Shown: in pieces, positions 12,361 through 23,935 of the stretch
How the letters are laid out: each line of letters begins with the position of its first letter
Position numbering within the stretch: position 1 is the stretch's first letter
Source of the DNA: Mesaphorura yosii
Lineage: Eukaryota; Arthropoda; Collembola; Poduromorpha; Tullbergiidae
Direction: 5' to 3'
Length of the DNA stretch: 64,000 nucleotides
NCBI GenBank assembly: GCA_009869945.1
Contig: WIXG01000003.1
Location: 620,001-684,000 of the forward strand
Notes under the pieces: model-generated
Database searches by the model: none
The model's input: the letters and a program-made list of their open reading frames with translations, nothing else
Told to the model about the DNA's origin: nothing
Program-made: the position numbers and the translations under genes

Positions 12361-15125
12361 TCACTGTTTCCGTTGTCCGAACCGATGCCAGAGGATAATC
12401 ACCAGCCAGTAGAGCGTCATCCAAACTAAAGCTGATATAAAGCCAGCGTACACGTTCGGGTGCGTGATGTCAAAGCCCCGGAGGGAAATCGATCGCAAAG
12501 CTTCTCCAGTTAAGGTGCAGGGCAGGACAAAACTGAGGGCTTGCAACACGAGAGGAAGGCCCTCAATTGGCCAGATCAGGCCTGCGATGAGAAAGTTAGG
12601 AAAAACCATGCCCATGGCCAACAACATGGCATACTTCTCGTCCGAGCAAAACGTTGCCAGCATGAAACCTAGCGACATGCCCGCCATGCAGTTAATCACG
12701 AGCAGGGAGAAGAGAAGTGAAGGCGACCCGAGAAATGGAATCTTGAAAACGATGTACATGATGACGCCGGTGACGAAGATCTGAACGAGGGCGACGGTCG
12801 AGAGCTGGACAATAAAGTGCGAGAGTATAATGTCGATTCTTGATACTCCAGCGACCAGGGTTCGGTTGAGCATTCCGTCCTTCTTCTCCACGATGTACGT
12901 CAGACCGCACTGCAGGGCGCACATGAAGAAAATGACACCCAGTCCCACTCCGAGACCCATAAACTCCATCAGTTCTTGGTCGGCTGTCCCGTGAATGGGT
13001 TCACCAAACTAAATCAGAACAGTACATTTTGAGAGCCACAACCTAATTGAAGAATAACGAACTAAATTTTCTGTGAAACTTACGGCGATTGGAAGGTCCT
13101 TCCCAACTGCTTCGACTCCGCAGGACAAAAGGAGGAGGCCGGTCAGCTTTCGGAAGCCGTCGATAAATTTTTTCTGAAGGATGAGCCCGTTTGTTGCTCC
13201 TGCATTCAAAACATAGCGCTTAGATAGGCTTACGTTTAAAGAAATTGGGCAGCAGAAGAATCGCGATTTGAAACTGTTCATTTGCCTGTCATATCAAGCC
13301 TGATATCAATCTGCGACCCGCTGATTGTTTCATTGTCGCTGAGGTCGCCTTCCACCATTCTCTTAAAGAAATACTTCGAGAACTCAGATCCAAAGGTCAG
13401 AAATCCCCACAACTCAGCGTTTTCTGTTTTCTCGATGGCCTCTTCCACAGTGTCGACAGGTATCAGGCTGATACTGTCTCTGTCCAGCGCGTACAAGTAC
13501 TCACAGCTCAAATCCACTGGTTGAAGACATCCACCAGCGCCGTTGCCAGCCAAGGCAGCGCCCAATCGTTGTGTATAGTTTGTCAGACAATACCCACTCT
13601 CCTCATTCACGACCCCCACCTTCAGTCCAGACGGATCCGAGCCGATCGCCACACAAAATACCAGCACGGTACTGGCGGGCACACAAATGAGGCAAATCGT
13701 GAACAAGAGATTTCTGAGCACGACCAGCACGTTCTTGACAACGAGTCCATGCAGTCTGTTAAATACGCTCGTCGACGCCGACGTGGGTGTCTTTGTCTTG
13801 TCTTTGCTCTGCTGCCATTCCTCCTCGATCTCCTTCGCGGTCGAGTTTTTGCGAATTCCTTGAGATCTGACGTTCTCTAACGCAATAATACTTGGCCTGG
13901 GTCTGACCCGGGTGGATGAAGACAGAGTTCTCGCTCTTGCTCGGGACCCCGCATCCTCGTCGGTGTCACCCGCCTGCGTTGCATCCTTCTGGCATAACCT
14001 GACGACTATTGTGTCCAGGAGGTCCTCATTATACATCCGGAGCAGATTTGACGGAGAGTTTTCGCATAACAGATGACCACTGCGCATGATTCCGATCTGA
14101 ATAATAAAGCAATGCCGTCACTTAGCCAATTAGCGTCATCTTCAGTGAAAATGCAATTGCCGTACCCTGTCAGCTTGCCGCATCTCTTCGATGTAATGCG
14201 TGGTCACGATGACCGTCGTAGCCTTTTCTGCCACGAGGTTGTGTAAATACTTCCAGATGCTATCACGCAGCAATGGATCACAGCCGACCGTCGGTTCGTC
14301 GAGAATCAGGATTTCGGGTTCATGTAGTAACGCCACGGCCATCGACACACGCCTCTTCTGCCCTTCACTGCACAATAATAATTTGTTCCGGTTTATCCGA
14401 TTGCTCCGCTCGGAACACTTTATGGTGTGTCACCTGAGATTTTCGATGGACTGGCCCAACCCCTCCAATGAGAGCAGCTTTACCAGGTAAGCATGGCGCT
14501 TGTTGATCTCGGAGCGACTCATTCCGTAAATGCGACCAAAGTAGAGCAATACTTCTTCGATGGTACACTCGCCATTGAGCGCGACCTCCTGTGGCATGTA
14601 GCCGACGCGTTTCCCCGGAATCCCAGACTCCGGCGTACCAGTCTGGTGCCCACATACGAGAATTGTGCCAGAGTCCAGTTTGCGAAGCGCCACGATGCAG
14701 GAGAGCAGCGTCGTCTTTCCACAGCCGGAAGCGCCCAGTAACCCATATCTTCAGAGGAAAATTAATGTCAGAAAAATGGCGCACAGTAACTGCTTGAAAT
14801 GATTTACATTGTGTGCTCCTGGACGGCCATGCAAAGACCTTGTAGCACGTGGCGAGCCTTGGCCCCTGTGCCGTATGTCTTTTGCGCGTCACTCACATGG
14901 ATTACTGTCCGACCCGGTTCGGAGGTGGCCTCATTTTCTGTTACGAGTCTTTCATACGCTGGAGCCTGCTCAACAGCGCCTTCGTTTTCAACCGCGACGA
15001 TTGTATCTTCAGAAGACTCACAGTAGCCTTCGTTTACCTTCCTGTTTAGTCAGACTCCAGTTTGACAATTAATGCGGATAAGAATGCAAACTTCCAACTT
15101 ACCCTGTACGCTCAGCGTGAGGCAT
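12361..15125 (-). CDS. ABCH-2: ABC half-transporter, ABCG23-like
   Basis: Second copy of the tandem, same predicted function as ABCH-1. Exons 15125-15103, 15041-14808, 14748-14434, 14367-14166, 14096-13286, 13199-13084 and 13008-12361 sum to 782 aa with every phase matching. The motifs are complete: Walker A GASGCGKT, signature LSEGQ, Walker B ILILDEP, H-loop TTHYIEE, membrane motif EKKDGMLNRT, C-terminus FGQRKQ. It has lost the intron at the PQ/E junction and both introns in the last membrane block, so the 3' exon is one 648-nt piece. The intron at 13285-13200 begins with GC instead of GT; ABCH-4 and ABCH-5 have GT at the same position and phase. The N-terminus before the NBD is longer and acidic (EGYCESSEDTIVAVENEG). 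Confidence 0.92.
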
Positions 15126-16049
15126 GGTGCAGGTGCAGACGAAATGTTTCCAGACAACAGAAGAACATGAAAATCCAATCAAGGACGCGTGACTCACTAA
15201 CGCCGGGCAGGTCAAGACGAAGCCAATGCTAAAATCCAAATGCTGCTTTAACTCGACCCGTCAAACCTATTCCTTGACCAAGAGAAGAACAAAAATCAAT
15301 TAACAGTGCAGCTTGCTTAAGCAATGCTCATGTTCCCACCCAAATCAGTTACAATGGTCCATCCCAGGTTGAGGCGTCAGATCTTCATTGTATTTTGCAT
15401 ACATATTAATGCATTACAGATGTGGTCGGTCTGACTTCAACCCCAACTCGCTGGCCTTGGATTTTTTCATATGTGCATGCTACAGCATACAAATGCCTAC
15501 GTGAGACACGCAAACGATGAATGACGGTAACGGAATTGACGGAAGGTCTTGTAAAATTCGAAACCGGTTATTCAAGTCGCCCAATTTAGAATTTGCTATT
15601 ATTATTACCTGCTGGATTCATTGCTGGTGTTGGCCGATCTCCCTCCGCGAATTTCAGGCCATTATTTCGAATTCGGTAAGACTGGACTTTGAATGGAGGC
15701 AAAATACGAAAATAGTGTCATGTTTTATTCAATTCAAGTTCAAAGTTGATGAAACGCAACCAAATATTTTCGATCTTGGTAAGTGGCGTAAAATGTCGCG
15801 AATTCTTGCAATAAATTCCTGTTCCCGCTTTCGGGTGTACATTTTCCAACATTCAAACATTCATATTTCTGCTCTGCAAACAATTCATCTCGTGAATTAT
15901 GTCCTACAAAGCCTATATTGTATAAAAAGGCTCTATAAATGCACGGTCGATTGATTTCTTGTTTTTTCCATGACTAAATTTAAACTCGTTTGTGGTATTT
16001 CCCATGTTGGCCCTTCAAAATTCAGAGCCTATTTTGTCAGACAGAAAAC
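15126..16049. other. Intergenic, nothing recognised
   Basis: AT-rich DNA upstream of ABCH-2. A 145-codon plus-strand frame at 15517-15954 has no ATG context, splice sites or domain that I can support, and it is not annotated. Confidence 0.5.
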
Positions 16050-16332
16050 ATGAAGACGGCACGGATCCACTTCCTATACGTGTGGGTGTGTTCTTTACCG
16101 TTATCATGGGAACGATTTCGGCTTTTTTTGCCGGCCCAAGTGCTACCTGGACTAAAGTGCATTGACTTGTACGCACCAGGAAAACTAGCTTGCGATGGTG
16201 GGAATCGCGTATTTGACAGAGCATGTATTCAATCTTGCTTGTGAAACTGATTGTCAAGATCAACATGGACAAGCTCATGGGTACTGCCTAGACTCTGGAA
16301 TATGTATCTGTGATCCAGTAGACAGTGAGTAG
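16050..16332 (+). pseudogene. Cysteine-rich, defensin-like (CS-alpha-beta) remnant
   Basis: Two overlapping plus-strand frames together carry the cysteine order typical of CS-alpha-beta peptides. The first (from ATG 16050, stop 16242-16244) shows a cysteine followed ten residues on by a C-x3-C pair. The second, shifted by +1 and open to the TAG at 16330-16332, shows its own C-x3-C, then G-x-C, then C-x-C. No GT-AG intron long enough to splice the two frames exists at the junction, so a one-base indel is the simplest explanation. A third frame upstream (16004-16165) has a hydrophobic run resembling a signal segment. A good donor (GTGAGT) follows at 16325 and an acceptor near 16399, so an extra exon is possible. 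Family is inferred from cysteine spacing only; an EGF-like module or chance is possible. Confidence 0.35.
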
Positions 16333-16510
16333 ACACGGTCCACTCCTTCATTTCATTATGGTTCTCGGGAATACTTCTTTATTAAATTTTTGTTGCAGTC
16401 ATTCTACCCAGAAGACTGCTGAGCAATACTATACAGCTACATTCAAAATATAAGCAGGTGTTGGAACTGATATTGTTGGGTCTCTTATTTCATCCACCAA
16501 TTAGTAGCAT

Positions 16511-16516
16511 TTTATT
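16511..16516 (-). promoter_or_regulatory. Poly(A) signal of GH31 gene
   Basis: AATAAA on the minus strand, 71 bp past the GH31 stop at 16587. Confidence 0.5.
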
Positions 16517-16586
16517 GAGAATAAAGACATTTTCAAAAATTTCAAGGTTAGAAACAAGAAACGATTCACATTTTTGGAGTCAAAAT

Positions 16587-19302
16587 TTATATCCAGGACA
16601 CAGTCAAAGCTGTTTCTATCGCAACATTCATATTTTGTATGAGCAATTCACTTGTGACCGGGTTGACGCTCCAGTCATTATGGAACAGACCGTTCACTGT
16701 GACAAGGCTCACTGTCTCATAGTGCCCCAACAGTCTGATAGTATTGAAAACCTTGCCAGACACGTCAAAACCTGCATGCACCACGGTAGACCGAAGGATT
16801 TGCTCCGAGAGGTTGAATTCCAATTCAAAATACTCGCCAACTTGTTCGGGGTCGATGGAGTCTCCGTCGTCAAGGTAGAGGGAACCGCTCGCACTCTGCT
16901 CTCCGTCCAATGCAATTATTAGCCCATAAGGATTGTTTCTAGCGAGCTCTGTGTTCATCGCTGGCTCTTGCGTTGGAAGAATATCTCCACCATGCACGTG
17001 CAGATTAATGTAGTCGAATGGTGCCTGCAGCGTTTGGTACGTGCCTGGATTCTGAACTTCTGTACCATTGTCATAACTGTACCAGCGTGAATTTGGGAAG
17101 TAAGCTAGGACTGTGGTGTCGCCTTCGGTGAGTACAGGCGAAATGAGGAACCCGGTGCCCCACATGAACTGCTTATCAATACCGTACGTGGTTGGATCGT
17201 GAGGGAAATTATGCCAGAGGGCGCGGGCAACGGTGCTACCCTCTTTTGTGTGTTTATAGAAAAGTGTGTAGAGATAAGGCAGCAAGGTGTAACGGATAAG
17301 CATGACTCGCCTGGTCGAGGCCACCGATTCTGAACCCCAGATGCCTGGATCTTGATCCTGAAAAAGAAATTTTTTTAACTCAAAAGGCTGTTTACGCGAA
17401 GGAAACAAGGAAAACTAATCTTACGGGATTTCCTGCCATGTTGTGATTCCTTGAGAAAGGATAGAACGCTCCAACCTGCAGCCATCTTGTACACAGCTCT
17501 TCAGTAACCGGTTCGAAAAACCCGCAGATATCCGGACCCACGTGTGGGATCCCGAATTGATTGTACTGAAGCATTGCAATGATTGATGTCGGAAGGTTAG
17601 ACCAACGTGAGAAATTGTCACCAAGCCAATGAGAAGCGAATTGACCTATTCCAAGCCAATTCGACCTTGTTAAGAGGAAGCCCCGTTTCCCAAAGGCGGA
17701 ACGCACAGCTTTCGACGTGACTTGAGCTTCTTGCAAGGCGAATACAGAATGCAGATCGTAATGAAGTCCACCAGCTTGAATAGCATCCCCACAAATTGTT
17801 CCAGCATAGAGTTCACCACCACGAATAGCAGGCAAATACGGAGGCCTGTTGTACATGTTGCTGTCGTCACATCCAGTGTAAAAGTCTCCGTATGAAGAGA
17901 GTCCTGGTTCATTCATATCTAACCAAAGTCCATCAAAAGGAATTACGTCATGGAATTCTTTCACAAGCTCCATCCACCATTCAGCAGTCACGTTCTTAGA
18001 GAAGTCTGCATAAAAGTACGGAACTTCTTGATGAAAGATGACTTGCACACGAAATGGATCACCATCTGGTTTCTTAATCCAAACATCCATCTCATTGCCA
18101 AGATCCAGAGGTTTGTAGGATCCAACTGGTTCTACAGAACTGATGTAAGCTTCTGTACTGATAACAAAATGCATTCCCCTTCCATGCAGTTCATCAACGT
18201 ACTCTGGAAGACCAGCAAAATTGACTGGGTCGTAAGTGAATGATTTGTACTGATGTAAATTGTCAAGATCTGCGTACTGGACATCGTGTGGGATTCCTGC
18301 TTCACGTGTACGCTCCACTGCTGCCTTCATATTTTCAATGTTCCCGTACCCAAGCCTACAAAGATGGAAGCCAAGTGACCAGTAAGGTGGGATTGGCATA
18401 CGACCTACGGCTTCAGTGTATTGCTGAACTGTGTCCTCAGGTGTTGGGCCTAAGAAAATGTAAATGTCAAGGATTCCTCCGATGGAGCGGTAAATATAGC
18501 CTGGAGCTGGGTGGAGGACGAATTCTTGTGCGTTCGCGTTCACCATGGCAACAGAGTGTGCATTCCCATCGTTCTCTAGTACTGTGTAGTAAGGTTGAGC
18601 TCCGTACATGTTGGCTGTACCATCTGGTGACTGGTCTCTCGTCCAGAGGGCGTACGTGGGACCTTCAGGGAAGGAGAAGTTTTGCCTGAATGATGGCTGT
18701 TCATTCTCGCCAATGCCGTACACGTTTGTTGAGGGTAATTTGATAGCAAGCTGTAGAAATTGGTCTGCAAACGTTAGCCCACCAAGCGTCGTGTCAAACA
18801 GGATCGCATCAGTCGCACGGCGTTTGACTTGAAACCCAAACGCGGGAGAATCCAAAAATTCGACAGAGTAGAGAGCATTCAGTGTGGGACCAGATTGTGG
18901 TGGATAGATTTGAACTGGGACTTCGAATCGGTCGATTCCTTCGGGTGCGATGCGGATATGAAGTCTGTAATCAGACTCGTACGTGAATGTGCCGGTGAGA
19001 AGATCAAAGTCTCCACCGAAAAGAGAAGAGTCAGTGCTAGCTCTTGATAGCAACACACGGTAACCATTGTCTTCGACTTGAAGTGAGTCCATATTGTATC
19101 CATAACCTGATCTTGTGATGCAGGAAGGAGTTGGACCATCGAATGGACACCAGACGCAACCTCTGCTTGTACAGCGAGCTTCAGTCTCACCAGGATCCGG
19201 ATGACAGTCAATTCGCTGGTCAGGGTCGACACATTGGCCTGAAACTTGATGGTGCAGACTATGCAGGGCCACAAGGGCGAGTGTTGCCCATACTGTACGC
19301 AT
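16587..19302 (-). CDS. Secreted trefoil-GH31 alpha-glucosidase
   Basis: Glycoside hydrolase family 31 (lysosomal alpha-glucosidase / maltase-glucoamylase branch), expected to release glucose from alpha-1,4-linked oligosaccharides outside the cell or in the lysosome/gut. Two exons, 19302-17425 and 17357-16587, join in phase 0 (AGNP/DQDPG) to 882 aa. Residues 1-22 are a signal peptide ending VSGQ. About 23-65 form a P-type trefoil with six cysteines (CVDPDQRIDC ... CTSRGCVWCPFD). The catalytic barrel contains the nucleophile motif WLDMNEP (Asp462) and the acid/base motif HWLGDNFSRW (Asp562), both intact. The length matches single-unit GAA/MGAM proteins. Only one intron is unusual for animal GAA genes, so an old retrocopy or intron loss is possible. 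It is an isolated gene with no partner enzymes nearby. Confidence 0.93.
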
Positions 19303-20701
19303 TTTTATATGTTTGAAAATGAAATGAAACCGATTTTGCTCTCTTTTTCTATTTAAAGTGTTTTAAAGTGCGTGACTCGGATTTGCAGCACACAAATCAT
19401 ATTCAGTCGAAAATAGACTAATAGACAAGGAATTAAATCTCAATCAATCAAAATCAAAGCCATCAATAATTTTTATTCGGGTAGCATCCCTATTCATGTT
19501 TGATAATGATACAGTCATGAAGGTCATTTCACGAAGTGCCAGGTTCGATTTACTCTAGCAATAGGTTGAATCTGCACAACATTGAGAGTCAACATTACAA
19601 GTGCTGATTCTCACACTTGCTGTAACATCATGCTGATTGTATAACAAGTGCCACATGAATCATATTGATCCCTCCTGTCAGTATTTGATACATTGAATAT
19701 TATTGATCCATTTATACTGATTTATGGGACCCACGTATTTACGCTGAGTGGTTGAAGTTATGCAAACTTCATCGTGTAATCGCGTCAGGGTCCAAACACA
19801 AACCACAAAACAAATGAATTTCTCAGTCTTATGAGCAATTTCCGCACGAATTTGTGATGGGTTTCAAATGTATAATTCGTCAAGCTCGGTTATAAGTTTA
19901 CTGTTATCTTTAGTCATACCCGCGCTTTCATGGCATGGCAGGCCAATGAAGGTTGAGTGTACCTTCGGTGACTAAATTAAAAAATGAGCGAAATATCTTG
20001 AAGTGAATTTTTTGCGCATGAATAAATGCAGGTTATTTACCAAGCAATGAACGGGTTCAATTAATGCTATTAGAGCATCATTATACGTTTATGGATTCGC
20101 ATTTCCTGTCTGTCTGCGTGTGAATGTGTGACGCTTTAATAATAATATACACGAACTTTTTACGATGCTTCTTAATCCCTGGATTACTGGGTGTAGGTCC
20201 TCTAACCATGCAATTGGCACCTGCGGTGGCGGCTATATCCCCCCAGGGAAGCGTTTTTACACTTCTACTTGGAAGAGAAAAGTTGAGGAGCGTAAGCAGT
20301 AATCACCTTACAATGTAAGATTAAAAAATAACGTTTCGGTGGAAGAGGTAAACATCTAGGACGTTGAGCGCGGATAAGGTGAAAATGGGAATAAGTACCG
20401 CACAAAGTAATAAATACAAGTGACAGAATCGGAACAAGGCTCACCTATTACAGTTAGAGGGACATGGGTGAGTTGACGCAATTTCTAATATACTAAGTAT
20501 CTTATTCTGTCTTGTTACAAAGAGTTTCAATTCAGAATAAGAAGATGTGCCTTCCTGGCCATTAACTTGTAATGAAGGTTTATAGAAGCAGAATAATTGA
20601 ACTGATATCTGTACATACAAATGTCTGAATGTCTCAAACATACTTCGCTGATTCATGCGCCCTTACCCGCACGCCCTTTGACTGTCACTGCATTGTATAA
20701 A
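19303..20701. other. Intergenic, nothing recognised
   Basis: Between the GH31 start and the orphan ORF at 20702. A 64-codon plus frame at 20124-20318 has no support. The GH31 promoter should lie just above 19302. Confidence 0.5.
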
Positions 20702-21175
20702 ATGTGGCTGGCAACGTTAGCCCTTCTGATCCTCAGTTTGATTTTGTGGAATGACATCAGCTCAACTTCATCTTCATGGTCTGAAGCTACACAAGTGCCA
20801 ATACAAGTAAATCGTGGCCCACCGCTCGTATTCATCAGCCACTCAGTCGACTGGCTCATAAATGAATTCCGTGTTTACTGGATTCATATTGTGCTAAAAA
20901 GTACACATATTGAATTCGATTTACCTACGCACCCAATTTCGATTTCACCTGACACGGGCTACTTTCAAATTCCTAGCCGGCATCTTCATGCTCAGACACT
21001 GCTTCATCGTCTGAACATCATTCTGTTGAGACAATACAACGAGCACAAGGGTTCGAACCTGTCAGTTTTACTGTTCACCGACGGCGATTTCAGGGATTGC
21101 TTTCGTCGATATCTTGGGCGACATCGAATGGATGATCTTGAATGTTTTAATCTGCCCATCACGTACGCAGTTTGA
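20702..21175 (+). CDS. Orphan ORF with N-terminal hydrophobic segment
   Basis: Not recognised. An unspliced frame of 157 aa starts at ATG 20702. It opens with a strong signal peptide or anchor (MWLATLALLILSLILW), then a polar, histidine-rich body with no obvious domain and few cysteines. The frame continues upstream without stop to 20621, but the 20702 ATG gives the natural signal sequence. A TATAAAA string overlaps the start, so if real the transcript begins upstream. It could also be one exon of a longer gene or chance; base composition is like its surroundings. Confidence 0.35.
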   Translation: MWLATLALLILSLILWNDISSTSSSWSEATQVPIQVNRGPPLVFISHSVDWLINEFRVYWIHIVLKSTHIEFDLPTHPISISPDTGYFQIPSRHLHAQTLLHRLNIILLRQYNEHKGSNLSVLLFTDGDFRDCFRRYLGRHRMDDLECFNLPITYAV

Positions 21176-21270
21176 ACTGGAAGTGCGATGAGCGCCGAAG
21201 AGTTTGATGGTCATTTCTTCTTGATACTAAAAATTACAAAAGTAAGTGCAAAGCACACCAAGTACAATGG

Positions 21271-22883
21271 CTAAATCTTCCCTTCGCAGTGTAACAACTC
21301 ATCATAACGAAGCACCAAAGTAAATGGTGTTTCATAAATAGTACATAGATAGTAAATTGCAAGGGTTCGTTGTGCCTGTGAATCAGATACCTTTTTAGGA
21401 GCCAACACAAAGAGCCAGGCTGCCACGACTGCCGCCATCCCTGTGTAAGCTTGCGCATTTTCACAAATTTCGATAACAAAGCGACAATTTTACTATCCCT
21501 TTGTTACACCCGCGTAGAGGAATGAATTTTCAATCTGACTGATGCAATGCAAGATTTTTTGCAGTGGTTTAAAGCAATTATCGAGGGAGAAATGTCATTA
21601 TTTTGTAAAACAGTTGAGTACAATCAGTTTTGCCGCTTTGAGAGGATTTTTCGGAACTCAACGGCTCCCCTGTTTCGCGTAGCTCGAAATGAAAGAGCCA
21701 TTTCGCTACTGAAAAGACCCAGCCCAGCCCAGTGCTCATCTGGACCAGCACCTAAGCGTGTGGTAAAACTCATTAAATTTTTGAAGCCGCCAATAATTCA
21801 TAACATGATGTATTTAGAGACGATGCGTGGAAACTTATAGAGCGTAATAGATTTGTAACCTGTTTGAGAGAAAATGTTCCATTTCTTTTTTCCCATTCTT
21901 CATATACCAAGGCAACAAAACAATCTTACCACTCGTCAGTATTAATCCCGAGAGCAGTACCCCATCCAGTTGCACGTTATTCCAAGGCTACATCTTCCCA
22001 GACCATTCCTTGTCGCAGCTCTATAAATTTGTGAGATACGCCCTGCGCGTCCAAGGCCATGCTGAGATAATTACACACATATCATTTTGCCGGATGGTTT
22101 GTTCAGTAATAATGACAGCCCCGAAAGTGTAGAGGTGCTGATCAAAGTTTCCCATAAAGCCGAATCGAAGACTGAGGGGTCGGATTGCCTGCAGAGCGGT
22201 AATGCGAGTTCTGTTTCTTGCATTCATCACTTTGGCGTAGGAGAGGAGTTCGTTTAGGGCGGCTGGGGCTCTCCAGAACGTTTCCATGACGACCACATAA
22301 TGAAAGACGGCCAATCCTGCATACAACACTCCCGCCGTCATGGCGAATGGGCCTACACTCCCGACCACGCAAGCCTTGAACACTACGACGAAGCAGGAAT
22401 AAATAATTAACAAGTGGCCGGGCATTAAATACTGCAATCTGCTTGCGTCGCAATTGGCTCGAGCCAAGCAAAGCCATCTGTACATGACCACAAAGTCATT
22501 GTACGTATCTTTGTTCTGCAGGTCACGCTTGCTCATACTCGCAGCCATCTGACGCATAAAGATTATGGAAGGGAAGAAAACGGTCGCCATGACGATGGCT
22601 GCCGAGTAATTCGCAATTGCAGAGAAAAAGTAAGACGTCAGTCCAGCTAATCGGGCCATCGCTAGTAGGACAGAAGAAGGAGGATGGAGATTAGGACTGT
22701 CAAGTACTGTCACGAGCCCGCAGGCCACCTCAGAAGAAAACATGTAAAACGGATGAATGCTGCAGTCAACGACTCCTGCGAGCGATGCAAGAAGCGCTAA
22801 ACCAACGCACCCTAAAAACATGATTCCCAGATTGAAATTAGCCGAGTGGAAGCGAGGTTCCGCAAAAGACCGCGAATAAAGAC
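21271..22883 (-). pseudogene. Chemoreceptor-like multi-helix gene, 5' end missing
   Basis: A long exon, 22883-22075, enters in phase 1 after an acceptor (TTTTCAG) and encodes several hydrophobic helices. Its end (AIRPLSLRFGFMGNF ... YTFGAVII) resembles the terminal segment of arthropod gustatory/odorant-type receptors, which in springtails often reads as an LRPL-type motif before the last helix. Two further exons continue in phase: 21987-21930 (VQLDGVLLSGLILTS, good GTAAGA donor) and 21440-21271 (AAVVAAWLFVLAPKK, to a TAG). They could be the 3' end of this gene or the start of a second receptor copy. No first exon could be found upstream, where a transposase remnant begins at 23136. So the gene is 5' truncated, or its first exon is tiny and missed. 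Receptor identity is inference from topology and one motif. Confidence 0.4.
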
Positions 22884-23135
22884 CTGAAAATCATAAAGGC
22901 AAGAGAGTTTAAAATAAACCGTTTAAGGTCCACAATGCACAGCTTCAAATTTCTGGAACGTGTATGCTAAATGGGCACGTACTGCGAGGGCATGAAGGAA
23001 GCCAAGACTGGGAAATAACGGATTATGACTAAAAACTTGCACTTTTTGCACGCGCCTATAACTTTTAACACATTTATTGCTAGAATTTGGGGTTAACATA
23101 TTTAAACAACTGCTTAATAGAGCTACATACTAGTA

Positions 23136-23323
23136 CTAATGATTAATCGAATAGGGCCCCTCCTCAGCGCACTGGCGTAGTTTCTTGCGCACGGTCTCCA
23201 AAGTGGCTCGGACGTCCATATCAACTTTCTTAAGGCAAGATTTCACTCTACGGGTAAGCTGATCAGTGTTTTTGGCTGTCCAACCCTTGTCGTATACCAA
23301 TTGATCCAAATACCCGAAGAAGT
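23136..23323 (-). mobile_element. Tc1/mariner-type transposase C-terminal remnant
   Basis: A stop-free minus-strand frame of about 62 codons ends at TAG 23138-23136. It reads like the last part of an IS630/Tc1/mariner DDE transposase: an aromatic start after the catalytic region (QDFFGYLDQLVYDKGW), then the basic QLTRRVKSCLKKVDMD and VRKKLRQCAEEGPYSINH endings seen in such elements. No DDE residues, N-terminal HTH or flanking terminal inverted repeats were seen. Upstream in the same direction (about 23620-23340) the sequence is full of stops. Clearly inactive. It abuts the truncated receptor-like gene. Confidence 0.6.
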
Positions 23324-23935
23324 CCTGGTATGCTTACTGGTGACTGCAAAGCAATGTCTCATCAGTTATGTTTTATGTGTTTTTGCGTCTTTTTCTAGCA
23401 TAACGGCTCTTGCTACGTTTCGAGGTCTATTAAGTTTTAGAAAACTTATCCTGAGGCATTCCTTGTCTTCTTCCAGTTTTAGCCTTTTCCATACAGCGAG
23501 TATTTTTTGCTTGCGAGTCCGATGCGATTGCGCATATTGCATATTAGATGCAATTGAAAGTGTTCAATTTATTGATGTATTGTGGAATGATCAAACATGG
23601 ACATGGGCATGATAGACACGGAGTTGTGACTTGGGTCGGAGTATTTTGCTAACGTTAATATACACCATCAGCTCCTAGATATCATTTAAAGTAACTAGTA
23701 TTGTAACTAGATTTCTCTCGCTTGGTTCTCGCAATTCTCTCTAAATTAATTCAATAACTACTACATAAAAATAGAGACCTAATCTAACAACTACCAATAT
23801 ATTTTTTATATGCCGGGTTGAAGCGTATATTCGTATTCTTATACATTTCTAATTTCTATCACTGATATCGCATGCACATGCAGTCATACTGTGACTGTGT
23901 AGTGGTTTGATTTTTGACGTACACGTGAACCCTGT
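23324..23935. other. Intergenic, AT-rich
   Basis: No gene supported. It may contain decayed remains of the rest of the transposon whose end lies at 23136-23323, and the 3' UTR of ABCH-3. Confidence 0.4.

Noticed and set aside
15517..15954. 145-codon plus-strand ORF
   Set aside because: No family, no signal or helices in a sensible order, and no splice or promoter context; length alone is not enough.
16458..16922. 154-codon plus-strand ORF
   Set aside because: Runs antisense over the last exon of the GH31 gene and is a shadow of it, apart from a possible short exon upstream.
23301..23612. 103-codon plus-strand ORF next to the transposase remnant
   Set aside because: Starts inside the antisense of the transposase frame and has no recognisable content; possibly transposon debris.
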